A DNA stretch of 64,000 nucleotides from the NCBI GenBank assembly GCA_965196985.1, contig CBDALO010000260.1:1-64000 (forward strand), in the 5' to 3' direction. Made by a program: the position numbers and the translations under genes. This document shows, in pieces, positions 9,768-17,644 of this stretch. Below the pieces are notes generated by a model that was not told the DNA's origin, did no database searches, and saw nothing but the letters and a program-made list of their open reading frames with translations. Origin of the DNA: 2-12-FULL-35-23 sp965196985. GTDB taxonomy: Bacteria; Pseudomonadota; Gammaproteobacteria; UBA12402. How positions within the stretch are numbered: position 1 is the stretch's first letter; every line of letters begins with the position of its first letter.

Positions 9768-11105
9768 ATGAACAAGCCCATTCACCCAACAGCACTGTTT
9801 CGCCTAAGTGTTTTAGGTGAGCTATGTAGCCGAAATAGTTTTGAGCATGGTGAGCTCAAGAGCATTATTAAAAGATTGTCCCAGCAAACCTACAACATTC
9901 CAGGTAGTAAGCGTGTTCACCTCAGTGCTAAAACAATTGAGAATTGGTATTACGCCTGGTTAAAGCAGGGTATTGATGGATTAGTTCCTAAAACTCGACG
10001 AGACAAAGGCCAGTGTCACATCAATCCAGAGCTACAAGAGTTAATTATTTCCACTAAACAGGAAAGCCCTTCAAGATCAATTCCGACCGTGATTAAACTC
10101 TTAGAAACTCAAGGGAAGGTAGCACGAGGTGAATTATCTCACGCAACAGTTCAACGCTTATTAGTAAAACACGGCCTGTCTAAAAGAACAGTCACACCTT
10201 CTAACCAAATTGAGCGCCGCTCATTTGAGGCGCTCACAGCTTGTGATATTTGGTATGGCGATGTCATGCATGGTCCAACGATTTACGATGGCCAAAGAAG
10301 AGTTAAAAGCTATTTGGTGAGTATTTTTGATGATGCCTCAAGGTTGGTCTGTCACAGTAAATTTTGTACTGATGAGAGTGCCATTACTATTGAGCATGTG
10401 TTGAAAGAGGCATTACTCAAACGTGGGCTTCCTGTTAAGCTCATCATTGACAACGGCCCTGCCTACCGTGCTAAAACGTTGCAAACCATTTGTGCTCGTT
10501 TGAAAATTCAATTGATTTACGGCAGGCCCTATGAACCGCAAAGCAAAGGCAAACTAGAGCGTTGGCATAGAACAGTACGCGAGCAATTCCTAGCTGAATG
10601 CAACCTGGATTCCATTCATAGTTTCAATGCGCTGAATGATCGATTTTGGGCTTGGGTTGAGCGTGTTTATCATCAAGCCTCGCAAAGCGCCCTGCCTGAC
10701 AAGATGACCCCGTTACAACGCTATCAGCAAGACCTCACTAAAATTCAGCCGTTAGGTTGTTTGGCCGATAAGCTAGATGATTACTTCCTGCATCGCATTA
10801 AGCGCCGAGTCAGGAAGGATGGCACGGTAAGCTGGAATAATCGACTCTTTGAAGTTCCATTTGAACTGGCTCAACAAGAGGTTTATTTAGTGGTTGATCC
10901 GCATAGTGACTCCGCCCGTCACGTCGAATCATTGGAATATCAATACCTTGGTGCAGTGGGAGAGCTGGACAAACATAACAACCTTTCTAGAACCCGAGCT
11001 AGACCTCAGATGCCGGAACAACCAGCAAGAAAAACCTCGCTAGTTGAGATTGTTTATAACCAAGTTAAAGAGGATTTGGATATCACTGAGGAGATACCGT
11101 CATAA
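9768..11105 (+). CDS. DDE transposase (IS481/Mu-TniA-like)
   Basis: I chose ATG 9768, preceded by cacaggaa, over the longer open frame from 9654. The product of about 445 residues has N-terminal HTH regions (HLSAKTIENWYYAWLKQGID, ATVQRLLVKHGLSKRT), then an rve-type core: TACDIWYGDVMHGP (Asp), KLIIDNGPAYRAK (Asp) and EPQSKGKLERWHRTVREQF (Glu). The C-terminal beta-barrel-like part (RRVRKDGTVSWNNRLFEVPF) resembles the Mu transposase C-terminal domain. The ATPase downstream is the expected partner. Confidence 0.88.
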   Translation: MNKPIHPTALFRLSVLGELCSRNSFEHGELKSIIKRLSQQTYNIPGSKRVHLSAKTIENWYYAWLKQGIDGLVPKTRRDKGQCHINPELQELIISTKQESPSRSIPTVIKLLETQGKVARGELSHATVQRLLVKHGLSKRTVTPSNQIERRSFEALTACDIWYGDVMHGPTIYDGQRRVKSYLVSIFDDASRLVCHSKFCTDESAITIEHVLKEALLKRGLPVKLIIDNGPAYRAKTLQTICARLKIQLIYGRPYEPQSKGKLERWHRTVREQFLAECNLDSIHSFNALNDRFWAWVERVYHQASQSALPDKMTPLQRYQQDLTKIQPLGCLADKLDDYFLHRIKRRVRKDGTVSWNNRLFEVPFELAQQEVYLVVDPHSDSARHVESLEYQYLGAVGELDKHNNLSRTRARPQMPEQPARKTSLVEIVYNQVKEDLDITEEIPS

Positions 11106-11133
11106 ACGTCAACAATAAATTGTAAAATTTTTA

Positions 11134-12084
11134 CTAGGCATCCGCTGAAAATGGCTGCTGTGTTTTTAGGATGCCATAAATCATATGCACCATTTTTCTC
11201 ATAACAGCACAAATGGCTAGCTTCTTTGGCTTGCCTTTTTTGAGCAGCTTTTCATAAAATTTCTTCAAAATAGGATTATGCCTTATAGCCACTAATGCCG
11301 GCATGTAAAGCGCCTTTCGCAACCAAGCACTACCAACCTTTGAGAGCCGTGATGAATTCAATGAAGTGCCTGATTGTGACTGGCTGGGATTTAAACCAAT
11401 ATGAGCAGCCAATTGTTTTGCGCCAGAAAATCTTTCAATATTATTAAAAAAAGCAGTTAGTGTTTGAGCGGTTTTATCACCAATGCCTGGGATGCTTTTA
11501 AGCAGCTCTGTGTTATTCTTCAGATCATCATCACTCGCGATCAGCTTACTAATTTCTTCCTGCAGTCGTAAAATTTCTTTTTCCATATAATCGATATGAT
11601 TTTGTATAGAGCTAATAATTGTTTCTTCCGCTAGCTCCAGCCTGTTTTGTTCATTGCTGACTTGGGAGGTTAATACTTCAGATCTCTGTATCAAAGCTCT
11701 TAGAGCCTCTATATTAGCTGGCAAAGGCTGCCATAGCGTTGGAGTAAAATGATTTGAATAGTCCTTAATACTGACCGCATCGGCCTTGTCGGTCTTGTTT
11801 CGTATTAGCTGTCCTTTCATAAAAAACTTTATTCGTGCAGGATTAATTATACTGACATCACACTTCTCACTATGTAAATAAAGAGCCAATGCATTACCGT
11901 ATTTACCTGTTGATTCCATGCAAAAATGAAGTGACTGATCAGATAAAGATTGCGTCCATTCTAATAACTCAGAAAAGCCCTCAGGATTATTATTAAAATG
12001 TTTAACGTGATCTTTTCCGCTAGTGGTGATAGCAGCAACAAAATCAGATTTTGCAATATCAATACCAACACAATTTTTTTTCAT
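11134..12084 (-). CDS. IS110-family DEDD transposase
   Basis: The product has 316 residues. The N-terminal RuvC-like DEDD domain shows NCVGIDIAKSDFVAAI (Asp), FCMESTGKYGNALAL (Glu) and RNKTDKADAVSIKDY (Asp pair). The C-terminal Transposase_20 domain has LLKSIPGIGDKTAQTLTAF and AAHIGLNPSQSQSGTSL with a serine-rich stretch SLNSSRLSKVGS expected to hold the catalytic serine. The frame is intact. IS110 enzymes are known to be guided by a bridge RNA encoded beside the gene. Confidence 0.92.
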   Translation of the reverse strand: MKKNCVGIDIAKSDFVAAITTSGKDHVKHFNNNPEGFSELLEWTQSLSDQSLHFCMESTGKYGNALALYLHSEKCDVSIINPARIKFFMKGQLIRNKTDKADAVSIKDYSNHFTPTLWQPLPANIEALRALIQRSEVLTSQVSNEQNRLELAEETIISSIQNHIDYMEKEILRLQEEISKLIASDDDLKNNTELLKSIPGIGDKTAQTLTAFFNNIERFSGAKQLAAHIGLNPSQSQSGTSLNSSRLSKVGSAWLRKALYMPALVAIRHNPILKKFYEKLLKKGKPKKLAICAVMRKMVHMIYGILKTQQPFSADA

Positions 12085-12330
12085 TTGCTAGAGCCTCTTA
12101 AATTTTATTACACTAACAAACTTGGGAAATCATAGTTCGGATCAACCTTGCAAATACAGGCTCACAATGGCCTAAGATACCGTTCGATCTCATGAACTTA
12201 TGAGGGTGGAAGGGAGCTAAATCTCCTCAACAGGATTAAATCCTAAGGACGAACACGGCTTCACCTTCCGCCTACCCAAGCATCCTTGGGATTGTAGCAA
12301 TATTGTCATATCTCTACAGTTATTTAAGAT
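12085..12330 (-). ncRNA. Candidate IS110 bridge RNA region, copy A
   Basis: This is the non-coding leader of the IS110 transposase gene, where the IS110 group encodes its bridge RNA. On the minus strand it contains CCCAAGgatgCTTGGG, then a larger fold closed by GGAAGG and CCTTCC containing AGGATTtAATCCT and GGAG/CTCC pairs, then CTCAT/ATGAG, and an unpaired GC-rich tract. Two internal loops suit the target- and donor-binding loops. Location and structure are seen; transcription is inferred. Confidence 0.55.
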
Positions 12331-12336
12331 ACAAGG

Positions 12337-13137
12337 ATGAGTAAGATGTATCTTCAACATTTTGGCTTGAAATTTGATCCATTCGGTAAATCAAACATTA
12401 TTGAATTGGCGCAATCAAAGCGACTAGAACAGCAACTTAATGGTTTGCTAGAAACACGCGGCTTAGCAGTGATTACTGGCGACTCAGGGACAGGAAAGAC
12501 CACGGCGCTAAGATACTGGAGCAATAAACTCAACCCGCTGACCCATCAAGTCATTTATCAATCAGACACTCACTTTCGGTCATTTGATGTGTACTCTCAG
12601 CTTGCCGAAAATCTAGGTTTAGAAAACTATTACCGATTCTCTAAACTTTGGAGAGACTTGAAGCAGAGCTTGATCGCGCTCTACCATGATAAAAACGTTC
12701 AGCCTATTTGGATCCTAGACGAGGCGCATCAGCTTAGTAATGATTTCATTCTACGATTACCTGACTTCCTTAATTTCAGTTTTGACAGCAAAGACGTCAT
12801 GACGATTATCTTATGTGGACTCCCATCACTTCTAGCAACATTGCAGAGACCAGCCTATGAACCTATCAACTCTAGAATTCAGTGCTTTATTAGGTGGCAT
12901 GCAATTGAAGATAGCAGGGATTTTGAGAGCATTATTCACGCTGCTTTTGAGAAGGCAGGAATGAGCAGCAGCTTATTCACTGAAACAGGTATTCGTGCAG
13001 TACACATGGCCACAAAAGGTAGGCTTCGTTATGTTGATAGGCTCATGCGACATGCGTTGCTAATCGCCGCTAATATGAATTTAAACCATATACCGGATGA
13101 TGTCATTAATCAGGCAATTCATGAGCTAAAAGGTTAA
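12337..13137 (+). CDS. AAA+ ATPase, ExeA/TniB-like transposition regulator
   Basis: The product has 266 residues and starts MSKMYLQHFGLKFDPFG after a tacaagg ribosome-binding site. Walker A is TGDSGTGKTT at about residue 47, and Walker B is PIWILDEAHQLS at about residue 125. The C-terminal part has an arginine-containing lid (INSRIQCFIRWH) and a helical domain (KGRLRYVDRLMRHALL). Such ATPases select the target and activate the partner transposase, as in TniB, TnsC and MuB systems. Copy B has FDPLG and NKHNP in place of FDPFG and NKLNP. Confidence 0.85.
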   Translation: MSKMYLQHFGLKFDPFGKSNIIELAQSKRLEQQLNGLLETRGLAVITGDSGTGKTTALRYWSNKLNPLTHQVIYQSDTHFRSFDVYSQLAENLGLENYYRFSKLWRDLKQSLIALYHDKNVQPIWILDEAHQLSNDFILRLPDFLNFSFDSKDVMTIILCGLPSLLATLQRPAYEPINSRIQCFIRWHAIEDSRDFESIIHAAFEKAGMSSSLFTETGIRAVHMATKGRLRYVDRLMRHALLIAANMNLNHIPDDVINQAIHELKG

Positions 13138-13251
13138 CTATTTGGCACCATCTCACGCAAAATATGAGATGGTTTCTCTAAATTATTGTGGGACGTTACA
13201 TTTGGCTAACAATCGCTTGGCGGTTTTTAATAAACTGTGTTGTCGACTCAC

Positions 13252-13617
13252 CTGGTCTTCCTTTTAGTTTTCCAGCCAGTGACGTGAAGGCTTCACTAAC
13301 AAAAAGGCCCACTGGAAGTATTCGTGCCATGCAACCCTCGCAAGCCTTCGCGTCACAATCACAGCGTGTGCTTGAACTATTAGACTAAACTTAAAGGCTT
13401 AGTGCTATGAAGACCAGTATATAAGCAATGCCATTAATAGGGCAAGGGTCTTTGACGGGGGTCTACCATTTGTCAAAAACACGAACTATAACTTTATCTG
13501 TTCTTGGCGGTTTCATCGATTCAGTTTCCTGCGAGCTGAAGCCCCAAATCAGGAAGGATGGGCAACACACTGAATCACTCACTAGTAAGAACGGGGTTTT
13601 AACTTCAAACCTCTTGA
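13252..13617. other. Non-coding stretch upstream of the integrase fragment
   Basis: I find no supportable gene in these 366 bases. They hold the leader of the integrase GTG start at 13251 and short overlapping open frames without recognisable sequence. IS1634 begins at 13618. Confidence 0.5.
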
Positions 13618-15670
13618 CCCAAGTTTGGCCATTTCACCCTGAAAATCAAAAATTTCATCACTATTTTTAACTCAACCCATTGATTTTACTTGCCTAGAAA
13701 CGTGAATTCTCGAATGTAGTGACACATAATGGCAATAAGGGGTTGCATGGGCTGGTGAAGTGATGAGAGTATTGAGTTATGTATATTCGAACCTCTACAC
13801 AAAAGAGTCCTCGGACAGGTAAGTCTTACGCAACCTACCGACTTGTTGATACTCATCGCACTGCTGACGGCAAAGTACGTCAAAGACTGATTTTAAATCT
13901 TGGTGCGAATTTTTCAGTAAAGAAGGACAGTTGGAAATTGCTTGCTGACCGTATTGAGGAAATTTTAACGGGTCAAGGCGCGTTAATTTCAATACCAGCA
14001 CATCTCGAAAAACAGGCGCAAATGTATGTAAAACGCATTCGCTCTAGGTTTGCTGATGACAATGAGACAAGTATCGCTGTTAATTCAGTAAGCGCGGTAG
14101 AACCTGACTTTAAAACAGTGGATGTTAACTCCATTGAGAGCGCGGACATACGACACGTTGGAGCTGAGGCGTTGGGCTTACATGCTGCCAGGCAATTACA
14201 ACTTGAGGAATTGTTCAGGGCTTTGGGCTTTAATCAAAAACAATGTCACCTGATGCTTGCTACCATCATTGGGCGGCTAGTTGCTCCAGGAAGTGATTTG
14301 AGTACGCACTATTATTTAAGCAATCAAAGTGCGCTAGATGAATTACTGGGTACTGATTTCTCAGAACTATCACTCAAGAAATTCTATAAGACTGCTGATG
14401 AGTTACTTAAACATAAACAAGTGATTGAAGATCAATTATTTGAACGTGAGAAAAATCTGTTTAGTTTAAATCAGGTGATCACTCTCTACGATATAACCAA
14501 TACCTACTTTGAAGGTAGCGCATTACAAAATGATCATGCACAGCATGGGCGATCAAAGGAGAAGCGGTCTGATTGTCCGCTTGTTTCTCTAGGTCTTGTG
14601 CTGGATGGATCAGGGTTCCCGCAACGCAGTGAATTCTTCAAAGGAAATGTTAGCGAGCCTAAAACATTACCCGAAATACTAACTGAGCTTCATGCACAGC
14701 CAGAGGCAACAATTGTCTTAGATGCTGGTTTTGCAACTGAAGAAAATATTTCATGGCTTACTGAAAAAGGTTTCCATTATATCGTAGTCAGCCGTAGAGC
14801 ATTGCCTGATGTCGATGAAAACATTGATAAAGTGCTAGTAAAAGAATCAGTAAATAATACGGTTACAGCGCAATTAGTTAAAGATACTGAAGCAAATGAA
14901 GTCTTACTGTACTGCCATTCTCAGGCTAAGGAAGAAAAAAGCTTAAATATGATTAGTAAGGCCGAGGCTCGTTTCGAAGAGGAATTAATTAAGTTAGCTA
15001 ATGGACTCACTAAAAAAACCGGCATGAAAGCAATTGAGAAAGTAACATTGCGTTTAGGTCGAATAAAAGAGCGGCATAAACGTGTTTCAGCTCGCTACAC
15101 TATCACGCTTGATTCAGAGGGTGATAAGGTTACGCAAATCAGTTGGAGTAAAGTTAACTCTGAGAATCTGGGTGCATATTGTTTGCGTAGTAACAGAATG
15201 GATTTAGATGAAAAAACAATTTTGAGAATTTATACAACTCTAACTGACGTTGAATCGGCATTCAGATCATTAAAATCAGAGTTAGGCCTGCGTCCTATCT
15301 ACCATCAAAAGCAAGAGCGAGTTGATGCCCATCTGTTTATTAGTATTCTTGCTTATCACTTACTACACACTATTCGCCATCAACTTAAATTGCAGAGCAT
15401 TGATAGTAGCTGGCAAACTATACGGCAGATTTTTAGCACTCAGGTTCGTATCACGACTACGATGCGGCTTGAAAATAATAAACTACTTTCTGTTAGAAGA
15501 ACCTCAAAGGCAACTCCAGAGCAAGTTGTGATCTATAAATCGTTAGGCATGAATTCACAACCTGGGCACACTGAAAAAACAATTTGTTAAGTTGTAGTGA
15601 CCCTAAACGTTTTTTTAAAATGTAAGTCATTGATTTGGATAGGTTTAATTTTAGAAAGGGCAAAGTTGGG
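13618..15670 (+). mobile_element. IS1634-family insertion sequence, copy 1
   Basis: The element starts cccaagtttggcc and ends with its imperfect inverse (ggcaaagttggg). The 4-bp TTGA is repeated at 13614-13617 and 15671-15674. Copies 2 (22350-24402, TTAG duplication) and 3 (49676-52691) share these limits. Copy 1 differs from them at more than ten codons, so it is an older or separate lineage. Confidence 0.88.
13779..15590 (+). CDS. IS1634-family transposase
   Basis: The product has 603 residues. The core shows ITLYDITNTYFEG (Asp), ATIVLDAGFATEENISWL (Asp) and TTLTDVESAFRSLKSELGLR (Glu) followed by RPIYHQKQERVDAHLFI, all typical of IS1634 transposases. It starts MYIRTSTQKSPRTGK. The frame is complete and the element looks functional. 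Relative to copies 2 and 3 it has EGSALQ in place of EGRALQ and TILRIY in place of TIWRIY. Confidence 0.92.
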   Translation: MYIRTSTQKSPRTGKSYATYRLVDTHRTADGKVRQRLILNLGANFSVKKDSWKLLADRIEEILTGQGALISIPAHLEKQAQMYVKRIRSRFADDNETSIAVNSVSAVEPDFKTVDVNSIESADIRHVGAEALGLHAARQLQLEELFRALGFNQKQCHLMLATIIGRLVAPGSDLSTHYYLSNQSALDELLGTDFSELSLKKFYKTADELLKHKQVIEDQLFEREKNLFSLNQVITLYDITNTYFEGSALQNDHAQHGRSKEKRSDCPLVSLGLVLDGSGFPQRSEFFKGNVSEPKTLPEILTELHAQPEATIVLDAGFATEENISWLTEKGFHYIVVSRRALPDVDENIDKVLVKESVNNTVTAQLVKDTEANEVLLYCHSQAKEEKSLNMISKAEARFEEELIKLANGLTKKTGMKAIEKVTLRLGRIKERHKRVSARYTITLDSEGDKVTQISWSKVNSENLGAYCLRSNRMDLDEKTILRIYTTLTDVESAFRSLKSELGLRPIYHQKQERVDAHLFISILAYHLLHTIRHQLKLQSIDSSWQTIRQIFSTQVRITTTMRLENNKLLSVRRTSKATPEQVVIYKSLGMNSQPGHTEKTIC

Positions 15671-16222
15671 TTGAGCGTATACTTCATGCTCTCTTGCCCA
15701 AACAGGCGCAAGTCTGCTCTCAAGCGGTTTGATGGCTCAAGCCATAACAGTAACATCACACTTGCTTTAGCAGTGTGCTAAGAAAATGCTATCAACTCGT
15801 TGGTTGATAGCCGCTGAATCATTAAGTCCCTTCTGCGACTGCCTTAGCCTTGGCGAAGGTGGAAGATCAATGGTGTGACGTAACGACACAATTCATCGAC
15901 TTAATGTCAGAGACTCACAGGTCGTCATTCGTTTATACCTCAAGGGTACTGGTTGCACACTGGCTCACCCGAACTTTTTGGACAAGGTTTCCATTGCCAC
16001 ACGAACACTGGTTCTCTAAGAAATTCCCCACTAACTTTCGTTAGGCTCACGACACAAGGGGCGGCGGTGACGAAGTAATAGACGCGTTAAGCGTTTCAGG
16101 CTGTAGGCCATCTTCAGTATTACCAGACTTCATGTTACCGAGCTGACTCCATAAAATCAAATCGAAAAAAAATAAAAAAAGCAGCAGCTAAATTAGCAGC
16201 AAGCAAGACGGTTGCCAATAGT
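15671..16222. other. Unassigned 550-bp stretch between IS1634 and IS5
   Basis: No open frame here looks like a protein. The stretch has several short inverted repeats, for example ATCAACtcgttgGTTGAT near 15790, and an A-rich tail before IS5. It does not repeat elsewhere in the window. It may be old intergenic or plasmid backbone DNA. Confidence 0.4.
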
Positions 16223-17182
16223 AGACCTTCTGCGTAACTAAGGGCAGTTCTAGAAACTAGCTAAAATTTGCTTATAATTGCCTGATTAATAATCATTCAT
16301 GGAAAGGCATATGCTATTAAGCTATCAGCAACTCAGTAACCGCCCGCGTATTTTTAAAAAGTTAACTGGTTTGACCCTTGATGATTTTGAAACGATACAC
16401 CAACAAGTGAAGTCATCACTTGATGATGAGTTTAGTAAGCTGGGAAGGCGCCCGAAACTCACCACGCACCATGATCGCCTTTTGCTTCTCATGATGTACT
16501 ATCGCACTTATGTAACACATGAATTCTTAGGTTACTTTGTTGGTTTGGATGACAGTAATGTCTGCCGCTTATTTAAACGCTTAGAACCCTTAGTGGCCAA
16601 GCATATTCATATTAAAAAAGACAGAACCCTAACAGAAGATGCGGTTTGCGCTATATTAATGGATGTAACGGAGCAGCCTATTCAGCGCCCCAAAAAGAAG
16701 AAGCCACGTAAAGATTATTATTCTGGTAAAAAGAAAAGACATACTCAAAAGGTGGAGATAGCAATGAGTACATCCGGAAAAATAATCAACGTCTCTCAAA
16801 CAATGCCTGGGAGGGTTCATGATATTAAGATCCGACAACGTGGCAGCCCACTGCCACCAGCAGAAAAATATGCTGATCTAGGATACCAAGGAATTCAACA
16901 TACTGACCCCTTGGTTAACTTACCTCATAAAAAGCCCAAAGGCGGCAAATTAACTACTCAACAAAAAGAGGATAACCGTAATCACAGCAAGACCCGTATT
17001 AGGGTTGAACATCAATTCTCAAAATTTAAAAAATTCCGCATTCTTGGGGAGGTGTATAGGAATTTTCGCAGAAAACACAATATGAGATTTAATATTATTG
17101 CTGGGATTCTCAATCTTCAAGCCGGATTCTAAAACTACAAACGAGCATAAGCTCGCCCAGTATTTAGTTTCGCAGAAGGTCT
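16223..17182 (+). mobile_element. IS5-family (ISL2-like) insertion sequence, copy 1
   Basis: The element is 960 bp bounded by agaccttctgcg and its inverse cgcagaaggtct. Copy 2 at 51642-52601 has a clear AAT duplication, matching the ANT target of the ISL2 group. Copy 1 is flanked by AGT on the left and AAT on the right, so its flanks have probably recombined. Confidence 0.85.
16299..17132 (+). CDS. IS5-family DDE transposase
   Basis: The product has 277 residues (a second start lies 4 codons in). An N-terminal helical domain (LDDFETIHQQVKSSLDDEF) and HTH (THEFLGYFVGLDDSNVCRLF) precede a DDE core: AILMDVTEQPIQRP (Asp), KYADLGYQGIQ (Asp) and RVEHQFSKFKKFRILGE (Glu). The frame is intact. Copy 2 differs at one residue (KTRIRV versus KIRIRV). 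Confidence 0.9.
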   Translation: MERHMLLSYQQLSNRPRIFKKLTGLTLDDFETIHQQVKSSLDDEFSKLGRRPKLTTHHDRLLLLMMYYRTYVTHEFLGYFVGLDDSNVCRLFKRLEPLVAKHIHIKKDRTLTEDAVCAILMDVTEQPIQRPKKKKPRKDYYSGKKKRHTQKVEIAMSTSGKIINVSQTMPGRVHDIKIRQRGSPLPPAEKYADLGYQGIQHTDPLVNLPHKKPKGGKLTTQQKEDNRNHSKTRIRVEHQFSKFKKFRILGEVYRNFRRKHNMRFNIIAGILNLQAGF

Positions 17183-17644
17183 AATACACAAAGCCGCAGC
17201 AGACGCAGCATGACAAGTTGCCCTCATTGTCAGGGATTTATTAGGATCCCTGATTGCTGTGAACAACTTGGGTTCGTGGCAATGGGCCACCAAGTGCCAA
17301 GGGTGGCGCAGACAATTTACACACAATCGAGGGGGATTTTTTTAAAGGATCCCCCTCTTCATGTGCATAAATTGAGGCCCTGTGCCCATGGGTTTTTCAA
17401 TGCGTAACCCTGCTTCATTTCTAGCCTTTTTACGCCTAATCCATTGAGCATTATTTATTATGCTATAATTTCCTTGCTAACTTAATGATTTTATTAAAAA
17501 ATCGCCGGAAAACGCTTGCGCGTCACTTCGCTAATTGCGAAGTGACGCGCAACGAATCAAGCCCAGCCCCCGTGCGAAAACGGGGGCCGAAGCCAACCGA
17601 TGGAGCGGTTGGCGGGACTGAAAATCGAGGTGCTTGGAAAGCGT
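17183..17644. other. Hairpin-rich non-coding stretch downstream of TALE-like gene 1
   Basis: There is no gene here, but five inverted repeats are visible: 17230-17253 (8-bp stem), 17329-17357 (9-bp stem), 17516-17552 (16-bp perfect stem with 5-base loop), 17566-17587 (8-bp stem) and 17592-17613 (8-bp stem). The last three run almost head to tail. Some may act as terminators for the minus-strand gene ending at 17645; the rest are unexplained. Confidence 0.6.
17516..17552. repeat. 16-bp perfect inverted repeat
   Basis: ttgcgcgtcacttcgc is separated by taatt from its exact reverse complement. It is far stronger than the other hairpins nearby. On the minus strand a T-run (gattttttaat) follows about 15 bases later, so termination is possible but not typical. 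Confidence 0.7.

Larger units (their letters stand above)
11106..12330 (-). mobile_element. IS110-family element nested in copy A (ends approximate)
   Basis: A DEDD transposase with about 245 bp of structured non-coding DNA upstream fills the gap between the DDE transposase and the ATPase gene of the host transposon. IS110 elements have no clear inverted repeats, so the exact ends cannot be read. The same insertion is present in copy B, so it predates duplication of the host transposon. Confidence 0.75.
8973..13200 (+). mobile_element. 4.2-kb three-gene transposon with AAA+ ATPase, copy A (IS110 nested)
   Basis: The ends are TGTTACGTC at the left and TGTAACGTC (reverse complement) at the right, a TGT...ACA structure as in Mu/Tn7/Tn552-type transposons. 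A 6-bp duplication TTTGGC lies at 8967-8972 and 13201-13206. It carries a zinc-ribbon protein, a DDE transposase and an AAA+ ATPase. An IS110-type element lies between the last two. Copy B is at 30617-34847. Confidence 0.88.
8728..13251 (-). pseudogene. Tyrosine-recombinase-like integrase, N-terminal part, split by a 4.2-kb transposon
   Basis: On the minus strand a GTG at 13251, about 8 bases after AAAGGA, starts VSRQHSLLKTAKRLLAKEKG. After removal of the transposon at 8973-13200 and one TTTGGC duplication the frame continues FAPSTRRIHQSTLMLCLKDL and LTGTHVQQLVHYYREKGNTD. This looks like the SAM-like N-terminal DNA-binding domain of plasmid or phage integrases. The catalytic domain is absent, because the frame ends at 8724 near the IS982 scar. 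Family assignment is by pattern only. Confidence 0.5.
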
